Source: Litorivivens sp041619575
GTDB taxonomy: Bacteria > Pseudomonadota > Gammaproteobacteria > Pseudomonadales > Spongiibacteraceae
Assembly: GCA_041619575.1 (NCBI GenBank)
Contig: JBFKDP010000007.1
Span: 1-34,272 of the forward strand
Length of the DNA stretch: 34,272 bases
Direction of reading: 5' to 3'
Of this stretch, positions 16,308 to 22,999 are shown in pieces (within the stretch, counting starts at the first letter, position 1; the number at the start of each line of letters is the position of its first letter). The notes under the pieces are model-generated. The model was given only the letters and a program-made list of their open reading frames with translations. It did no database searches and was not told where the DNA came from. Both the position numbers and the translations under genes were made by a program.

Positions 16308-16619
16308 CCGTAATAAATGCCCATGGCGATGGTAGCACAGGTCCGCCGCAAGGGTATCCGGCTAGCATTTACTAGCACACCTCCCTCTGTGCTACGCACA
16401 GGGCACTCTGTAGCCTGGTCCTCTGCCACCGGCCAAAACCACCCCACCCCACCACCGCTCTATTGACCGCGCATCGCGCGCACGGAGGAGACATAAGGAT
16501 ACGTAAGGGTTGATTAGGAAAAAGAAGGGGGCTATCCGGGTGGCAGAATGTGTCTAGTGGGGGTTCCCTTGAACTAAGGGAGGTGTGCTATTATATACCT
16601 ATATCCATTGGGGGCAGCC
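16308..16619. promoter_or_regulatory. Divergent regulatory region with four TGTGCTA motifs
   Basis: TGTGCTA occurs on the plus strand at 16388-16394 and 16584-16590 and on the minus strand at 16333-16339 and 16373-16379. The copies at 16372-16385 (minus) and 16577-16590 (plus) share 14 bases, AGGGAGGTGTGCTA, as a widely spaced inverted repeat. These may be binding sites of the Tus-like protein or of another regulator. Confidence 0.5.
16569..16597 (+). promoter_or_regulatory. Predicted sigma-70 promoter of the tus-like operon
   Basis: TTGAAC (16569-16574), a 17-base spacer and TATATA (16592-16597). The conserved AGGGAGGTGTGCTA block fills the spacer, so a protein bound there would block polymerase. 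Confidence 0.55.
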
Positions 16620-17489
16620 ATGAATACCCGTCCAGTTATTGCGTTGACCAAAGCTTGCAAGCTGCTCGCTGTGCAGCGTGACGCCCTGGCTGACGCCCTG
16701 CGGAGTGACCCCCTGCCCGTATGGTTGCCAGACACAAAGCCTGATGTGGCACGCGAGCTGGCAATCGAAGCCGTCAGTGAGCTTTACCTCGGTGAGCGGG
16801 GGCGCCCTCGCCCCGTATCTGGGATCATTTGTATCAGTGAGAAAACCGCCACCCTTGCCAAGGCAGTGAATGAGGCGAAAGCGGCACTGGCTGATTGTGT
16901 CCACGCGCTTAAACCCAAACCCGACGAGCGGAAAACGCGAAAGGTCACCCTTCACAAACTATTGACCGAGGAGAAGGGCGAGCTGTATGTGCGCGACCGC
17001 CGAGTGCAGGATGCTCTGCGCGACGCCCGTTTCGCGGACATCGACCTTACCGCTGCTTACCGTCAGCTACGGATCTTGAATAATGTCGATGCGATCTCCT
17101 TCTCGTGGCAAACAAAGCGACGGGAAGTGATTTCACTGGAGCCGCGCGAGGCGATCGCCTTGGCAGAAAAACGGCTCAGCGGCGATGAGCTGCAGATGGC
17201 CCTACGGATTCTGGCCCAGTACCGACACCCGGTAGCGCGTGTGCGAAACAAGAGCCAGGCTCAGCTCAAGGCAAACGTGTACTTCTTTGAGCGCGGCGAG
17301 CGAAAACGCGTGCTTATCCCAACCGCAGCACCGGTGCTTGTCGTCGGCGCCGAGATCCCTGTATGCCGTTGGCCCGGCCCATTGGAGGCCCAAGTCCCCG
17401 GACTTCCACGGCAGCACTCTCAACGCATTGCCGATCAACCGCTGATCCCGGCACTGTCGCTCTACCCCTACGCGAAGGATCTTCACTGA
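16620..17489 (+). CDS. tus: Tus-like DNA replication terminus site-binding protein, 289 aa
   Basis: ATG at 16620 follows a GGGGG stretch; a TTG four codons earlier is less likely. Against recalled E. coli Tus (309 aa) the match is collinear: RPVSGIICI (65-72) for the LPGVLCY strand, TAAYRQLRILN with FSWQTK (144-166) for NAYRTLTVLH with FGWANK, KANVYFFERGERKRVLIPTAAPVLVV (217-242) for the basic strand pair, and LIPALSLYPY (275-284) for the C-terminus. Tus binds Ter sites as a monomer and blocks the replicative helicase from one side. The Tus His144 that locks a flipped cytosine is not evident in this copy. It is the first gene of an operon; its promoter contains a conserved motif, recalling tus autoregulation in E. 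coli. Confidence 0.8.
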   Translation: MNTRPVIALTKACKLLAVQRDALADALRSDPLPVWLPDTKPDVARELAIEAVSELYLGERGRPRPVSGIICISEKTATLAKAVNEAKAALADCVHALKPKPDERKTRKVTLHKLLTEEKGELYVRDRRVQDALRDARFADIDLTAAYRQLRILNNVDAISFSWQTKRREVISLEPREAIALAEKRLSGDELQMALRILAQYRHPVARVRNKSQAQLKANVYFFERGERKRVLIPTAAPVLVVGAEIPVCRWPGPLEAQVPGLPRQHSQRIADQPLIPALSLYPYAKDLH

Positions 17490-17947
17490 TGGACGGTGGC
17501 ACTCTGCGCAACCAACCTAAGGTCCGCGTGTTTGGAAGCAGTGGCGCCCTGTGTGCTGAGGCTGTTGTTTCGCAGACCGGTTACCCGACCGTGAATTTGG
17601 AATTTGCCATTGTGCGCGACGGGAAAGCCGCCTGGGACAACAAGATGGTTATCCAGCCCGATTCCCGCGAGCTGCCTTTGCTGGCAGCTTTATTGATTGG
17701 GTATCGAGCTTCGGTCAGCTTCAAGCGCGACGATAAAGGCGTTGAGCTCAAGCGGCAGACAGGAAACAAAGTCTATATGCGAGCGAGCTCCAACGCGCTA
17801 TTGGTGAACGTACCGGCCGTCGCCGGCGACGCCTACCAATTGGCTACCCTGGTGTTGGATCAGCTCGCGAAGTCCAGCCACTGCGGGGATAGCCTCATGC
17901 TCGTAGCGTTGCGTGCCAACGCCGGCGAGCAAGTACACAGGAGCTAA
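17489..17947 (+). CDS. Unknown 152 aa protein in the tus-like operon
   Basis: The ATG overlaps the tus-like stop (TGATG), so translation is coupled. The open frame continues upstream to 17363, but this would overlap the previous gene. The protein has an N-terminal beta-rich part (KVRVFGSSGALCAEAVV, PTVNLEFAIVRDGKAAWDNKMVIQ) and a C-terminal helix (AYQLATLVLDQLAKS). The plan of antiparallel strands followed by a helix is reminiscent of single-stranded nucleic-acid binding proteins of the PC4 kind, but I see no diagnostic motif. Cytosolic; function unknown. Confidence 0.65.
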   Translation: MDGGTLRNQPKVRVFGSSGALCAEAVVSQTGYPTVNLEFAIVRDGKAAWDNKMVIQPDSRELPLLAALLIGYRASVSFKRDDKGVELKRQTGNKVYMRASSNALLVNVPAVAGDAYQLATLVLDQLAKSSHCGDSLMLVALRANAGEQVHRS

Positions 17948-17949
17948 CC

Positions 17950-18150
17950 ATGACAATCGCTTGTGAAAAAGAAGGTGACGGCCGCTGGATGATCAGACTC
18001 GATGGGTTGCGCATCGGCATCGTGACCGGCGGCAACCGGCGCTATGTTGCAGAGAACCGTAGCGGGAAATTCATCGGCGTTTCACGCAGTGTAAAGTCTG
18101 CGGCGAAACTGTTGGTGCCCACGACTGAGCCGCAGCCCAATGGCGTATAA
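17950..18150 (+). CDS. Small unknown protein, 66 aa
   Basis: ATG at 17950, two bases after the previous stop, with AGGAG upstream. The product is basic and beta-rich (RWMIRLDGLRIGIVTGGNRRYVAENRSGK) with a short final helix (SVKSAAKLL). Its small size and Arg-rich strand pair suggest nucleic-acid binding, which is only a guess. It overlaps the next gene by 11 bases. Confidence 0.6.
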   Translation: MTIACEKEGDGRWMIRLDGLRIGIVTGGNRRYVAENRSGKFIGVSRSVKSAAKLLVPTTEPQPNGV

Positions 18151-18811
18151 ACCCTTAAGTCAAGCTTGCGCTGAGCTGGTTGCAGCAAAGAACAAACTGG
18201 ACGCAAAACATGGCATCCAGGCGCTGCCCATGACGTTTATTTCACAGGTCTTACCGTTCGCCAACGCCAAGCGGATAAACCACCACTTCGGGGAAGCCGC
18301 GACGATGTTATCCCCGAACCAGATTATCGGATGCAACTGGCGTGGCCATAAAATGCCGGATGATCCGGAAGGCACCATGCTACGACTCGACACCCTCACT
18401 CAGCGCGACCCCGGTCATCGTGAGGCCGCGACGGTGATAAAGGTGGGGCCTTTCCCGCTGTACCTTGCTGATCAAGGCAAGTGCCGCGTACGCCTATATC
18501 AGCACTACCAGCGCCCAATGAATGTCCGTATCTCCCAAGCGCTGCCCTACCCCGCCGCCGAGTCTCTGACGCTACTGCGTGGGCCGCTCAATCAATGGTG
18601 GCTGCGCTGCACCGATCGCGAAGCGCTGCGAGGGTATCGGTTGAATACGGAGGACATCGCGTTTCCGGAGATTACCGTCCCCCTATTGAAAACCTATGGC
18701 GTTGCGGTGAAGTGGGTTTGGCAATTCAACGACCCTGTTTATCTGAGAATTCGCCGTGATAGCTATGGCTCAAATCATGCTCAACCGCGCGAGGCGATAG
18801 ATGTCAGTTAG
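18140..18811 (+). CDS. Unknown 223 aa protein in the tus-like operon
   Basis: ATG at 18140 lies inside the end of the previous gene (11-base overlap). The protein begins with a helix (QACAELVAAKNKLDAKHGIQAL) and has a beta-rich middle (AATVIKVGPFPLYLADQGKCRVRLYQ) and a C-terminal aromatic stretch (YGVAVKWVWQFNDPVYLRI). No signal peptide, no membrane helix and no catalytic motif is seen. It overlaps the next small frame by 11 bases as well. I do not recognise the family; the tight coupling suggests it works with the Tus-like protein. Confidence 0.65.
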   Translation: MAYKPLSQACAELVAAKNKLDAKHGIQALPMTFISQVLPFANAKRINHHFGEAATMLSPNQIIGCNWRGHKMPDDPEGTMLRLDTLTQRDPGHREAATVIKVGPFPLYLADQGKCRVRLYQHYQRPMNVRISQALPYPAAESLTLLRGPLNQWWLRCTDREALRGYRLNTEDIAFPEITVPLLKTYGVAVKWVWQFNDPVYLRIRRDSYGSNHAQPREAIDVS

Positions 18812-18899
18812 TGATTCGCAATCCGTGGCTGACCGTGAAAGACGCAAGTTTACGCCCACGCAGCAGGTCGATAGCCTGGCACACCTTTTTGTGTTGTAA
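18801..18899 (+). CDS. Possible 32 aa microprotein
   Basis: ATG at 18801 has GAGGCGATAG directly upstream and starts 11 bases before the previous stop, the same overlap as the preceding pair. The peptide is MSVSDSQSVADRERRKFTPT followed by QQVDSLAHLFVL, and it ends 12 bases before the TTG start of the cold-shock gene. It may be a real coupled microprotein or only a translational bridge. Confidence 0.4.
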   Translation: MSVSDSQSVADRERRKFTPTQQVDSLAHLFVL

Positions 18900-18911
18900 A
18901 CGAGGTTTATC

Positions 18912-19151
18912 TTGGAAGGACGCATCAAGTTTTATAATCGGCAAAAAAAGTTTGGGTTCATCGATAACGATGATGGTCCAGACATCTACTTTAATGACAC
19001 TGACCTACCCCCCAACATCTTCCTCCGCAAAGACCAGCGCGTGAGTTTTACTGTTCTCCCCTGCGATGGTGGAAAGCTTCGTGCAAAGAAAGTGAGACCG
19101 GTCAACCAGAGAGGAAGCTCACATGAGCTCCCGAACTTTGTGATGCAGTAG
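18912..19151 (+). CDS. Cold-shock-domain protein, 79 aa, TTG start
   Basis: The TTG at 18912 is preceded by GAGG at good spacing and gives MEGRIKFYNRQKKFGFIDND, the standard cold-shock-domain opening with an RNP1-like KKFGFI. The second motif is altered (DIYFNDTDL in place of the usual DVFVH-type segment). The middle strand RVSFTVLPCDGGKLRAKKVRP fits the OB-fold end. The family binds single-stranded DNA and RNA. At 79 aa it is slightly longer than CspA because of a 13-residue tail. It is the last gene of the tus-like operon. Confidence 0.75.
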   Translation: MEGRIKFYNRQKKFGFIDNDDGPDIYFNDTDLPPNIFLRKDQRVSFTVLPCDGGKLRAKKVRPVNQRGSSHELPNFVMQ

Positions 19152-19156
19152 CCCCA

Positions 19157-19279
19157 TTGAATTTAACAGATGAGGGGCTCACCCCATTCCGCTTAAAGCA
19201 CGTGCAAAAATGGATGTGGAATGAGCATGAGCGGTGGAAAGGCGCGGCTCCGATATCTCCTGAAATTTGTCTCAGCTAA
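19157..19279 (+). pseudogene. Short coding remnant, about 40 codons
   Basis: One plus-strand frame reads DEGLTPFRLKHVQKWMWNEH and on to SPEICLS before TAA at 19277-19279. The Trp- and His-rich, low-rarity sequence looks like the end of a real protein, but there is no ATG (only TTG at 19157) and no ribosome site. It may be a 3' gene fragment or a frameshifted extension near the cold-shock gene. Confidence 0.25.
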
Positions 19280-19374
19280 AGACGTTGGCTGCGTGAATAG
19301 AAGCTGGAATTAACATTGCGCCCGTACTCTCCATAGCCTCGGCATCTACGCTTATTGCGAAAGCCAAAACAAAC

Positions 19375-19411
19375 CGCACAACCAGCCATTGCTTCACCGC
19401 TAGGTTGTGCG
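19375..19411 (-). terminator. Hairpin terminator of the 239 aa lipoprotein gene
   Basis: A perfect 9-bp stem CGCACAACC/GGTTGTGCG with a 19-base loop lies 22 bases beyond the stop at 19433. On the minus strand it is followed by GTTTGTTTTGG, a usable T-rich tail. The loop is long, so it may be modest in strength. Confidence 0.5.
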
Positions 19412-19432
19412 TCGGGGGTGTCTAAAGAACCA

Positions 19433-20152
19433 CTACTTTGGTGAGCGCTCTTTGCAGGTATATACGGGCCCCGGCTGGGTTAAGCGACACGAAACAAACC
19501 GGTTGCCCGGCAACTCAAACGAATCCAGCCGGGTTGTTCCCTGCCAGACCGTCTCATGCCGTATCGCTTTCTCCATCAATTCTTGTCGCTTATCTTTCGC
19601 GAAATCACGCAATTCCCGGTCGGCCTTCGCCAAATCTTTATAAGCCTGCTCTCTGGAGCGACGAATGAACTCTTCTGGGCTGACATAGTTATACGATGCG
19701 CGCTTTTCTCGCTCCTCCGGCGAAAGCTCAATTTTGACCGCCATCGCGTCGTCGAGATCCAATTCCCAGTGCGCTCGACGTTTAAGTACACCGGACAAAC
19801 GAACTTTATCACCGTAACTCAATTCAATTCCGTCTATGTGATCCGTGATGATCGCGCGGGGCTTATAGATCCGCTTAGAGGTTTCGGGATCATGCACTTG
19901 AAACACCATATCGCCGTCAACTGACTTCACGTAAAACGCCGGGACTTCGACTTGGTGGTTTCTGCAGTCATCGCGATACCTAAAGTCCACTTTTTCAGAA
20001 AACCAAAACCTTTCCCCGTCAAGATAAGCCTCGCCACTCTCCCTGGCGATACACCTTAATGCGTCGCTAGTTTTAATAAGGGGTAAAGGCTCAGAGCACC
20101 CCGCGAGCACAATTGACAACGCCAACCACACAGTAAGACGTGAAAATCTCAT
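19433..20152 (-). CDS. Lipoprotein of unknown function, 239 aa
   Basis: The start MRFSRLTVWLALSIVLAGCS gives a lipobox LAGC (Cys19) followed by Ser-Glu, which predicts outer-membrane retention. A ribosome site GAAGGGG lies upstream. The mature N-terminal half is beta-rich with a domain like a small barrel (GDMVFQVHDPET, DGIELSYGDKVRLSGVLKR), the latter resembling an OB-fold strand pair. The C-terminal third is a long charged helix (REQAYKDLAKADRELRDFAKDKRQELMEKAI) that could form a coiled coil, with a final CRLTQPGPVYTCK disulfide loop. It is monocistronic, in a separate unit from the genes on either side. Function not recognised. Confidence 0.7.
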   Translation of the reverse strand: MRFSRLTVWLALSIVLAGCSEPLPLIKTSDALRCIARESGEAYLDGERFWFSEKVDFRYRDDCRNHQVEVPAFYVKSVDGDMVFQVHDPETSKRIYKPRAIITDHIDGIELSYGDKVRLSGVLKRRAHWELDLDDAMAVKIELSPEEREKRASYNYVSPEEFIRRSREQAYKDLAKADRELRDFAKDKRQELMEKAIRHETVWQGTTRLDSFELPGNRFVSCRLTQPGPVYTCKERSPK

Positions 20153-20391
20153 CCAATCCCCTTCATAAAACCGTTAATTCTATCGCAAGTGGTATGCTTT
20201 CGGCATGGTTGATTTTGTGTGAGCAATGAAAGAATGTTGCGAACAGCAGGAAATATAGCTGGCTGTCTTTTCGCACGTGACCTTAGGCGGCCTTTCTTTC
20301 GTAGAAAAGACTAATGAGTAGTTCGACGCGTGTATGCGCCATCAATCCAGCTTGACCGGCGAAAACAGAGGCTGCGAGTTGCCCCGCACTG

Positions 20392-20562
20392 CTACGAGTA
20401 GCGTTTCATATACGTAACGCCAGCGGCGAGATAACCGAGCGTAGCAATACCAAAGGCGATTGGGATGGCAACTTCAAAAGCGGCCGTAGACAACAAGGCG
20501 ACAAGACCAAATACCGCTCCGAGAAGCATCATTGCTTTTGTTTGGTTGTAGCGCTTTTTCAT
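20392..20562 (-). CDS. Small membrane protein, 56 aa
   Basis: The ATG at 20562 gives MKKRYNQTKAMMLLGAVFGL; a TTG eight codons earlier is the other option. Nearly all of residues 10-50 are hydrophobic (AVFGLVALLSTAAFEVAIPIAFGIATLGYLAAGV), forming two membrane helices, and the protein ends in a basic tail (YMKRYS). It lies 99 bases after the 115 aa gene in the same direction and may be the last member of the csrA operon. Confidence 0.55.
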   Translation of the reverse strand: MKKRYNQTKAMMLLGAVFGLVALLSTAAFEVAIPIAFGIATLGYLAAGVTYMKRYS

Positions 20563-20661
20563 CTTAATCTCACACGTGTTTAACAACTGAAAGTCATCTT
20601 GAAACTAATCTTTTTCCCGTGATGTGCTCAACTTTCGGATACTCGTGGCGTGTCGCCGCTG

Positions 20662-21009
20662 TTAACGCAAGTCGAACACTCTGTATTTCGGGTTTTCCAA
20701 GTCGCTTTCAAGTGACGTTGATAGGCCCGCTGAGACAGCGGTCACGATACCATTGCAGTGCGCTCGCACCAGCTGGGCAAGCCTAGATTCAGGCTTGATT
20801 TCAATCATCGCATCGCTCATTCCTTCCCAGCGAAGCAGAAATGCACCAAAGTCGACTTCAACCGGAATCAAGCCAGGAAGGAGCGCTGATACAACGACGG
20901 GGTCCACGGTGACGCCTGTTGCGTGTTTGGCTAGCCCACGGGCTTTTTTATCACTGACGTCGGTATATCTAGGCTGGTATAGCTCATTCCCAAGGTGGTC
21001 TGTGACCAT
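20662..21009 (-). CDS. Unknown 115 aa protein downstream of csrA
   Basis: ATG at 21009 with AGGAAG 8 bases upstream. The product is soluble, without signal peptide. It has a VDPVVVSALLPGLIPVEVDFGAFLLRW hydrophobic strand region in the middle and a helix LAQLVRAHCNGIVTAVSAGL near the C-terminus. It is separated from csrA by about 105 bases but keeps the same direction, so it may be co-transcribed. No family recognised. Confidence 0.6.
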   Translation of the reverse strand: MVTDHLGNELYQPRYTDVSDKKARGLAKHATGVTVDPVVVSALLPGLIPVEVDFGAFLLRWEGMSDAMIEIKPESRLAQLVRAHCNGIVTAVSAGLSTSLESDLENPKYRVFDLR

Positions 21010-21114
21010 CGATCTACTTCCTGCTGGTTTGTTGGCATCTGGGCCCCCGCCCTCTGCTGACCAAAATTGTACTGTCGGGGTGGGATGTGCATCAGCAGCA
21101 AATGATGTGCGATA

Positions 21115-21315
21115 TTACGCGCGCCGTCGCCTAACCCTGATGATCGGTGATTTTTGGGGCTGCTCAGGGTCAGCTAACTCTTGCCGCAGGACAGCCGTTT
21201 CTCGTGGCGCAGAGATACCCACTTTTACTTGGTTTCCACTAATGCCAAGGACGGTCACTGTGATGTCATCACCGATTTTGATGGTTTCGTTGATGCTCCG
21301 GGATAGTATTAGCAT
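21115..21315 (-). CDS. csrA: CsrA/RsmA-family RNA-binding regulator
   Basis: The 66 aa product begins MLILSRSINETIKIGDDITV and continues VLGISGNQVKVGISAPRE, the textbook CsrA core including the RNA-contacting N-terminal LILSR strand and the GI-APRE segment with Arg44-equivalent. CsrA dimers bind GGA motifs in mRNA leaders and change translation or stability. AAGGAGG precedes the ATG. The last 15 residues differ from the chromosomal consensus and end in RVRRRRA, a strongly basic tail. Paralogues of csrA are known on mobile elements, for example Legionella integrative elements, where they control transfer genes. Here it sits in an operon with YbjQ-like and secreted genes, so an element-encoded regulator is likely. 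Confidence 0.92.
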   Translation of the reverse strand: MLILSRSINETIKIGDDITVTVLGISGNQVKVGISAPRETAVLRQELADPEQPQKSPIIRVRRRRA

Positions 21316-21379
21316 CGTCAGCCTCCTTGCTAAAAACGTTTGGTTACCTTGAGATATTGAATCAGCGTCAGATACCTAT

Positions 21380-21787
21380 CTAGCGCCGATCCCACTCGTT
21401 GTTATTGTCGTCAAAAACTTCTTGAGGCGCAGTTGGCTCCCTACCTTTCAAGGTGACCGCGGTTCCTGAGGCAACGACAAACAGCATAGACTTATCCTTG
21501 CTGGAGAACTCGCTATAGTCAAGATCGACGCCGACAACGGCGTGCGCGCCAAGCTCAGCCGCTTCATTCCGTAATTCTGCCAGAACATTCTTTCGGGCTT
21601 CTCGCAGAATGTTTTGCGTCGTCTTACTGCGGCCGCCCGCTATGTCACTCACGCTTGTAATGAAATCTTTGAACACATTTATGCCGCAGGCACATTCCGC
21701 GGTTATCAGATCAAGACGCTGGTCGATAGCCAGATCTGGGGCATAGGTTTCGGTTGTGATGATAATGCTGCTTTGATTGCCGTACAT
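21380..21787 (-). CDS. YbjQ/UPF0145-family protein, 135 aa
   Basis: The family core is clear: GINVFKDFITSVSDIAGGRS (residues ~37-56), a long helix REARKNVLAELRNEAAELGA, then HAVVGVDLDYSEF and a final SGTAVTL strand. YbjQ proteins form pentameric rings of unknown role, once labelled heavy-metal-binding. This copy has two cysteines (ECACG) at the start of the core and a C-terminal extension of about 20 residues. It starts 24 bases after the stop of the secreted 96 aa gene and precedes csrA by about 65 bases, so it belongs to the same operon. Confidence 0.85.
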   Translation of the reverse strand: MYGNQSSIIITTETYAPDLAIDQRLDLITAECACGINVFKDFITSVSDIAGGRSKTTQNILREARKNVLAELRNEAAELGAHAVVGVDLDYSEFSSKDKSMLFVVASGTAVTLKGREPTAPQEVFDDNNNEWDRR

Positions 21788-21811
21788 GCTCGTTTCTATG
21801 GCGTCCCGTGC

Positions 21812-22102
21812 TTAATCGGGCACGCCGTCTCCATTTTGATCACGATAAGCATCCGGATTAGCCGGAAAAGCGTCATTTATGTCAGGCACACCATCCTCGT
21901 CAAAATCAGATGTGGGAGACTGGTTAATAAGTGAATAATCTGGCTCGCTATCGTCGTCACGCCCAAATAATGAGCCAATCAATTTGTTCACGTCGCCTGC
22001 ATCCGATGCGCCACTTTGTCCCTGCGCTAGTGCTGGCCATGCGTGAGCGAGGAGCCCTGCTACCAGAAGTGCGAGAACGCGTCGATTTGTGTTGAATCTC
22101 AT
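21812..22102 (-). CDS. Secreted 96 aa protein with thrombospondin type 3-like calcium-binding motifs
   Basis: A signal peptide is evident (MRFNTNRRVLALLVAGLLAH through WPALAQ, cleavage after ALA or AQG). The mature part ends with two Asp-rich loops, DFDEDGVPDINDAFP and DQNGDGVPD, which match the thrombospondin type 3 / calcium-loop pattern D-x-D-x-D-G-x-x-D. Such repeats usually occur in tandem in large surface proteins; here only two occur, at the very C-terminus. It is 26 bases downstream of the 251 aa membrane gene and 24 bases upstream of the YbjQ gene. It may bind calcium and work with the calcium-dependent cadherin giant, which is inference. Confidence 0.75.
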   Translation of the reverse strand: MRFNTNRRVLALLVAGLLAHAWPALAQGQSGASDAGDVNKLIGSLFGRDDDSEPDYSLINQSPTSDFDEDGVPDINDAFPANPDAYRDQNGDGVPD

Positions 22103-22128
22103 GGAAAGCTGTCCTCCGCTGATTGCGC

Positions 22129-22884
22129 TCAGTTTATGGGTAGATCTATGCGATACAGTTGCCAGGACAACCCTTCGCGACGGAATTGAAACGCAACATC
22201 CCCAGTCTTCCCGTTATTCACCATGACAGCAAATCGATTCATATCAATAATTCGGTAGCCTGAATACAGCTCCCAACCAATGGTCGCTGGCACTTGCTCG
22301 ACACGCTCATAGGTGCCGGTCGCCAGAATCGATCGGACACCTTCTAGCGACGGAATGCTCTGTTTCGCCTTCTTGAAGGTAAAGTACCTACGGACATGCT
22401 CGATCTTCTCCTCACGTGTCTTCGGTGTCTCTACGGTGTTGTCGAGCGTCAGCTGGCTCATCAAGGCTTCCTTGATGCTGTCGATCTGGACAGTCTCCAG
22501 CCCACCTTCGTCTGTAGCGGTATTGAGCTCGGCGGTAGCGGCATGTACCCCCATGTAGGCGCTAGTCACATAGCCTCCACAGAGGATGACTCCGAGCAAC
22601 AAGACGCCTACACCGAACTTAATAACCGGGCCTCTAAGAGACCCATTGCGGCCACTAGGCTGCTTCTCCTCGGTCCGAGACGGATTGTGTTTCTCGTTCA
22701 TTGGGCTCTGTCCCTGAGGGGCCGTGGTCGCTGCCTCCTGGGTCAATTTCACATGCTGCTTGCCGTCAACGGTTACAACCTTAACTGTCTTCTTTCGGAC
22801 AGCCTCGATCAGTTCGTCGGGGCTCAATCCATGTTTCTTGCCGTACTCAGCCAAAGGCATAGTTAGGGGCGTTGTGGTGCTCAT
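22129..22884 (-). CDS. Single-pass membrane protein with an N-terminal helical domain, 251 aa
   Basis: I start at ATG 22884 (MSTTTPLT), which has GGAG 7 bases upstream; an in-frame start 4 codons earlier lacks one. Residues 9-50 (LAEYGKKHGLSPDELIEAVR, then VVTVDGKQHVKLTQ) look like a small winged or MerR-like DNA- or protein-binding unit. A proline- and Ser-rich linker precedes one membrane helix (VIKFGVGVLLLGVILCGGYV, residues ~92-111). The ~140-residue periplasmic domain ends GLSWQLYRIDLPIN and is not recognised, though the TGDVAFQFRREGLSWQL strands resemble lipoprotein-like DUF folds. It heads the six-gene operon leading to csrA. Confidence 0.7.
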   Translation of the reverse strand: MSTTTPLTMPLAEYGKKHGLSPDELIEAVRKKTVKVVTVDGKQHVKLTQEAATTAPQGQSPMNEKHNPSRTEEKQPSGRNGSLRGPVIKFGVGVLLLGVILCGGYVTSAYMGVHAATAELNTATDEGGLETVQIDSIKEALMSQLTLDNTVETPKTREEKIEHVRRYFTFKKAKQSIPSLEGVRSILATGTYERVEQVPATIGWELYSGYRIIDMNRFAVMVNNGKTGDVAFQFRREGLSWQLYRIDLPIN

Positions 22885-22901
22885 CACAGGCTCCAATTTG
22901 T

Positions 22902-22930
22902 TTATTACCGGTGATAGTAGCAGTCACCAA
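22902..22930 (-). promoter_or_regulatory. Possible sigma-70 promoter for the csrA operon
   Basis: On the minus strand TTGGTG (22930-22925), 17 bases, then TAATAA (22907-22902). The inferred start leaves an untranslated leader of only about 11 bases before the ATG at 22884, just enough for the GGAG ribosome site, which weakens the call. Confidence 0.35.
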
Positions 22931-22946
22931 GGGCTACGATCTTGCG

Positions 22947-22972
22947 TGAAACGGCCTGATCAGGCCGTTTCA
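22947..22972. terminator. 26-bp perfect palindrome, probable bidirectional terminator
   Basis: TGAAACGGCCTGATCAGGCCGTTTCA folds into a continuous stem centred on TGATCA, with AAAC/GTTT ends. It lies 28 bases past the cadherin gene stop at 23000 and just upstream of the csrA operon promoter, where it would separate the two transcripts. The T tail is short (GTTTC), so alternatively it is a protein-binding palindrome. Confidence 0.6.
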
Positions 22973-22999
22973 GCAAAGGTCGGTGGGCGATAACACCAG

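Noticed and set aside
16133..16447. 104-codon minus-strand frame
   Set aside because: Out of frame with the better-supported 159 aa gene and runs through the TGTGCTA regulatory region.
19375..19411. Integron attC site (stem CGCACAACC/GGTTGTGCG)
   Set aside because: Too short, the core boxes do not fit the RYYYAAC and GTTRRRY consensus, and no integrase is visible; a terminator fits better.
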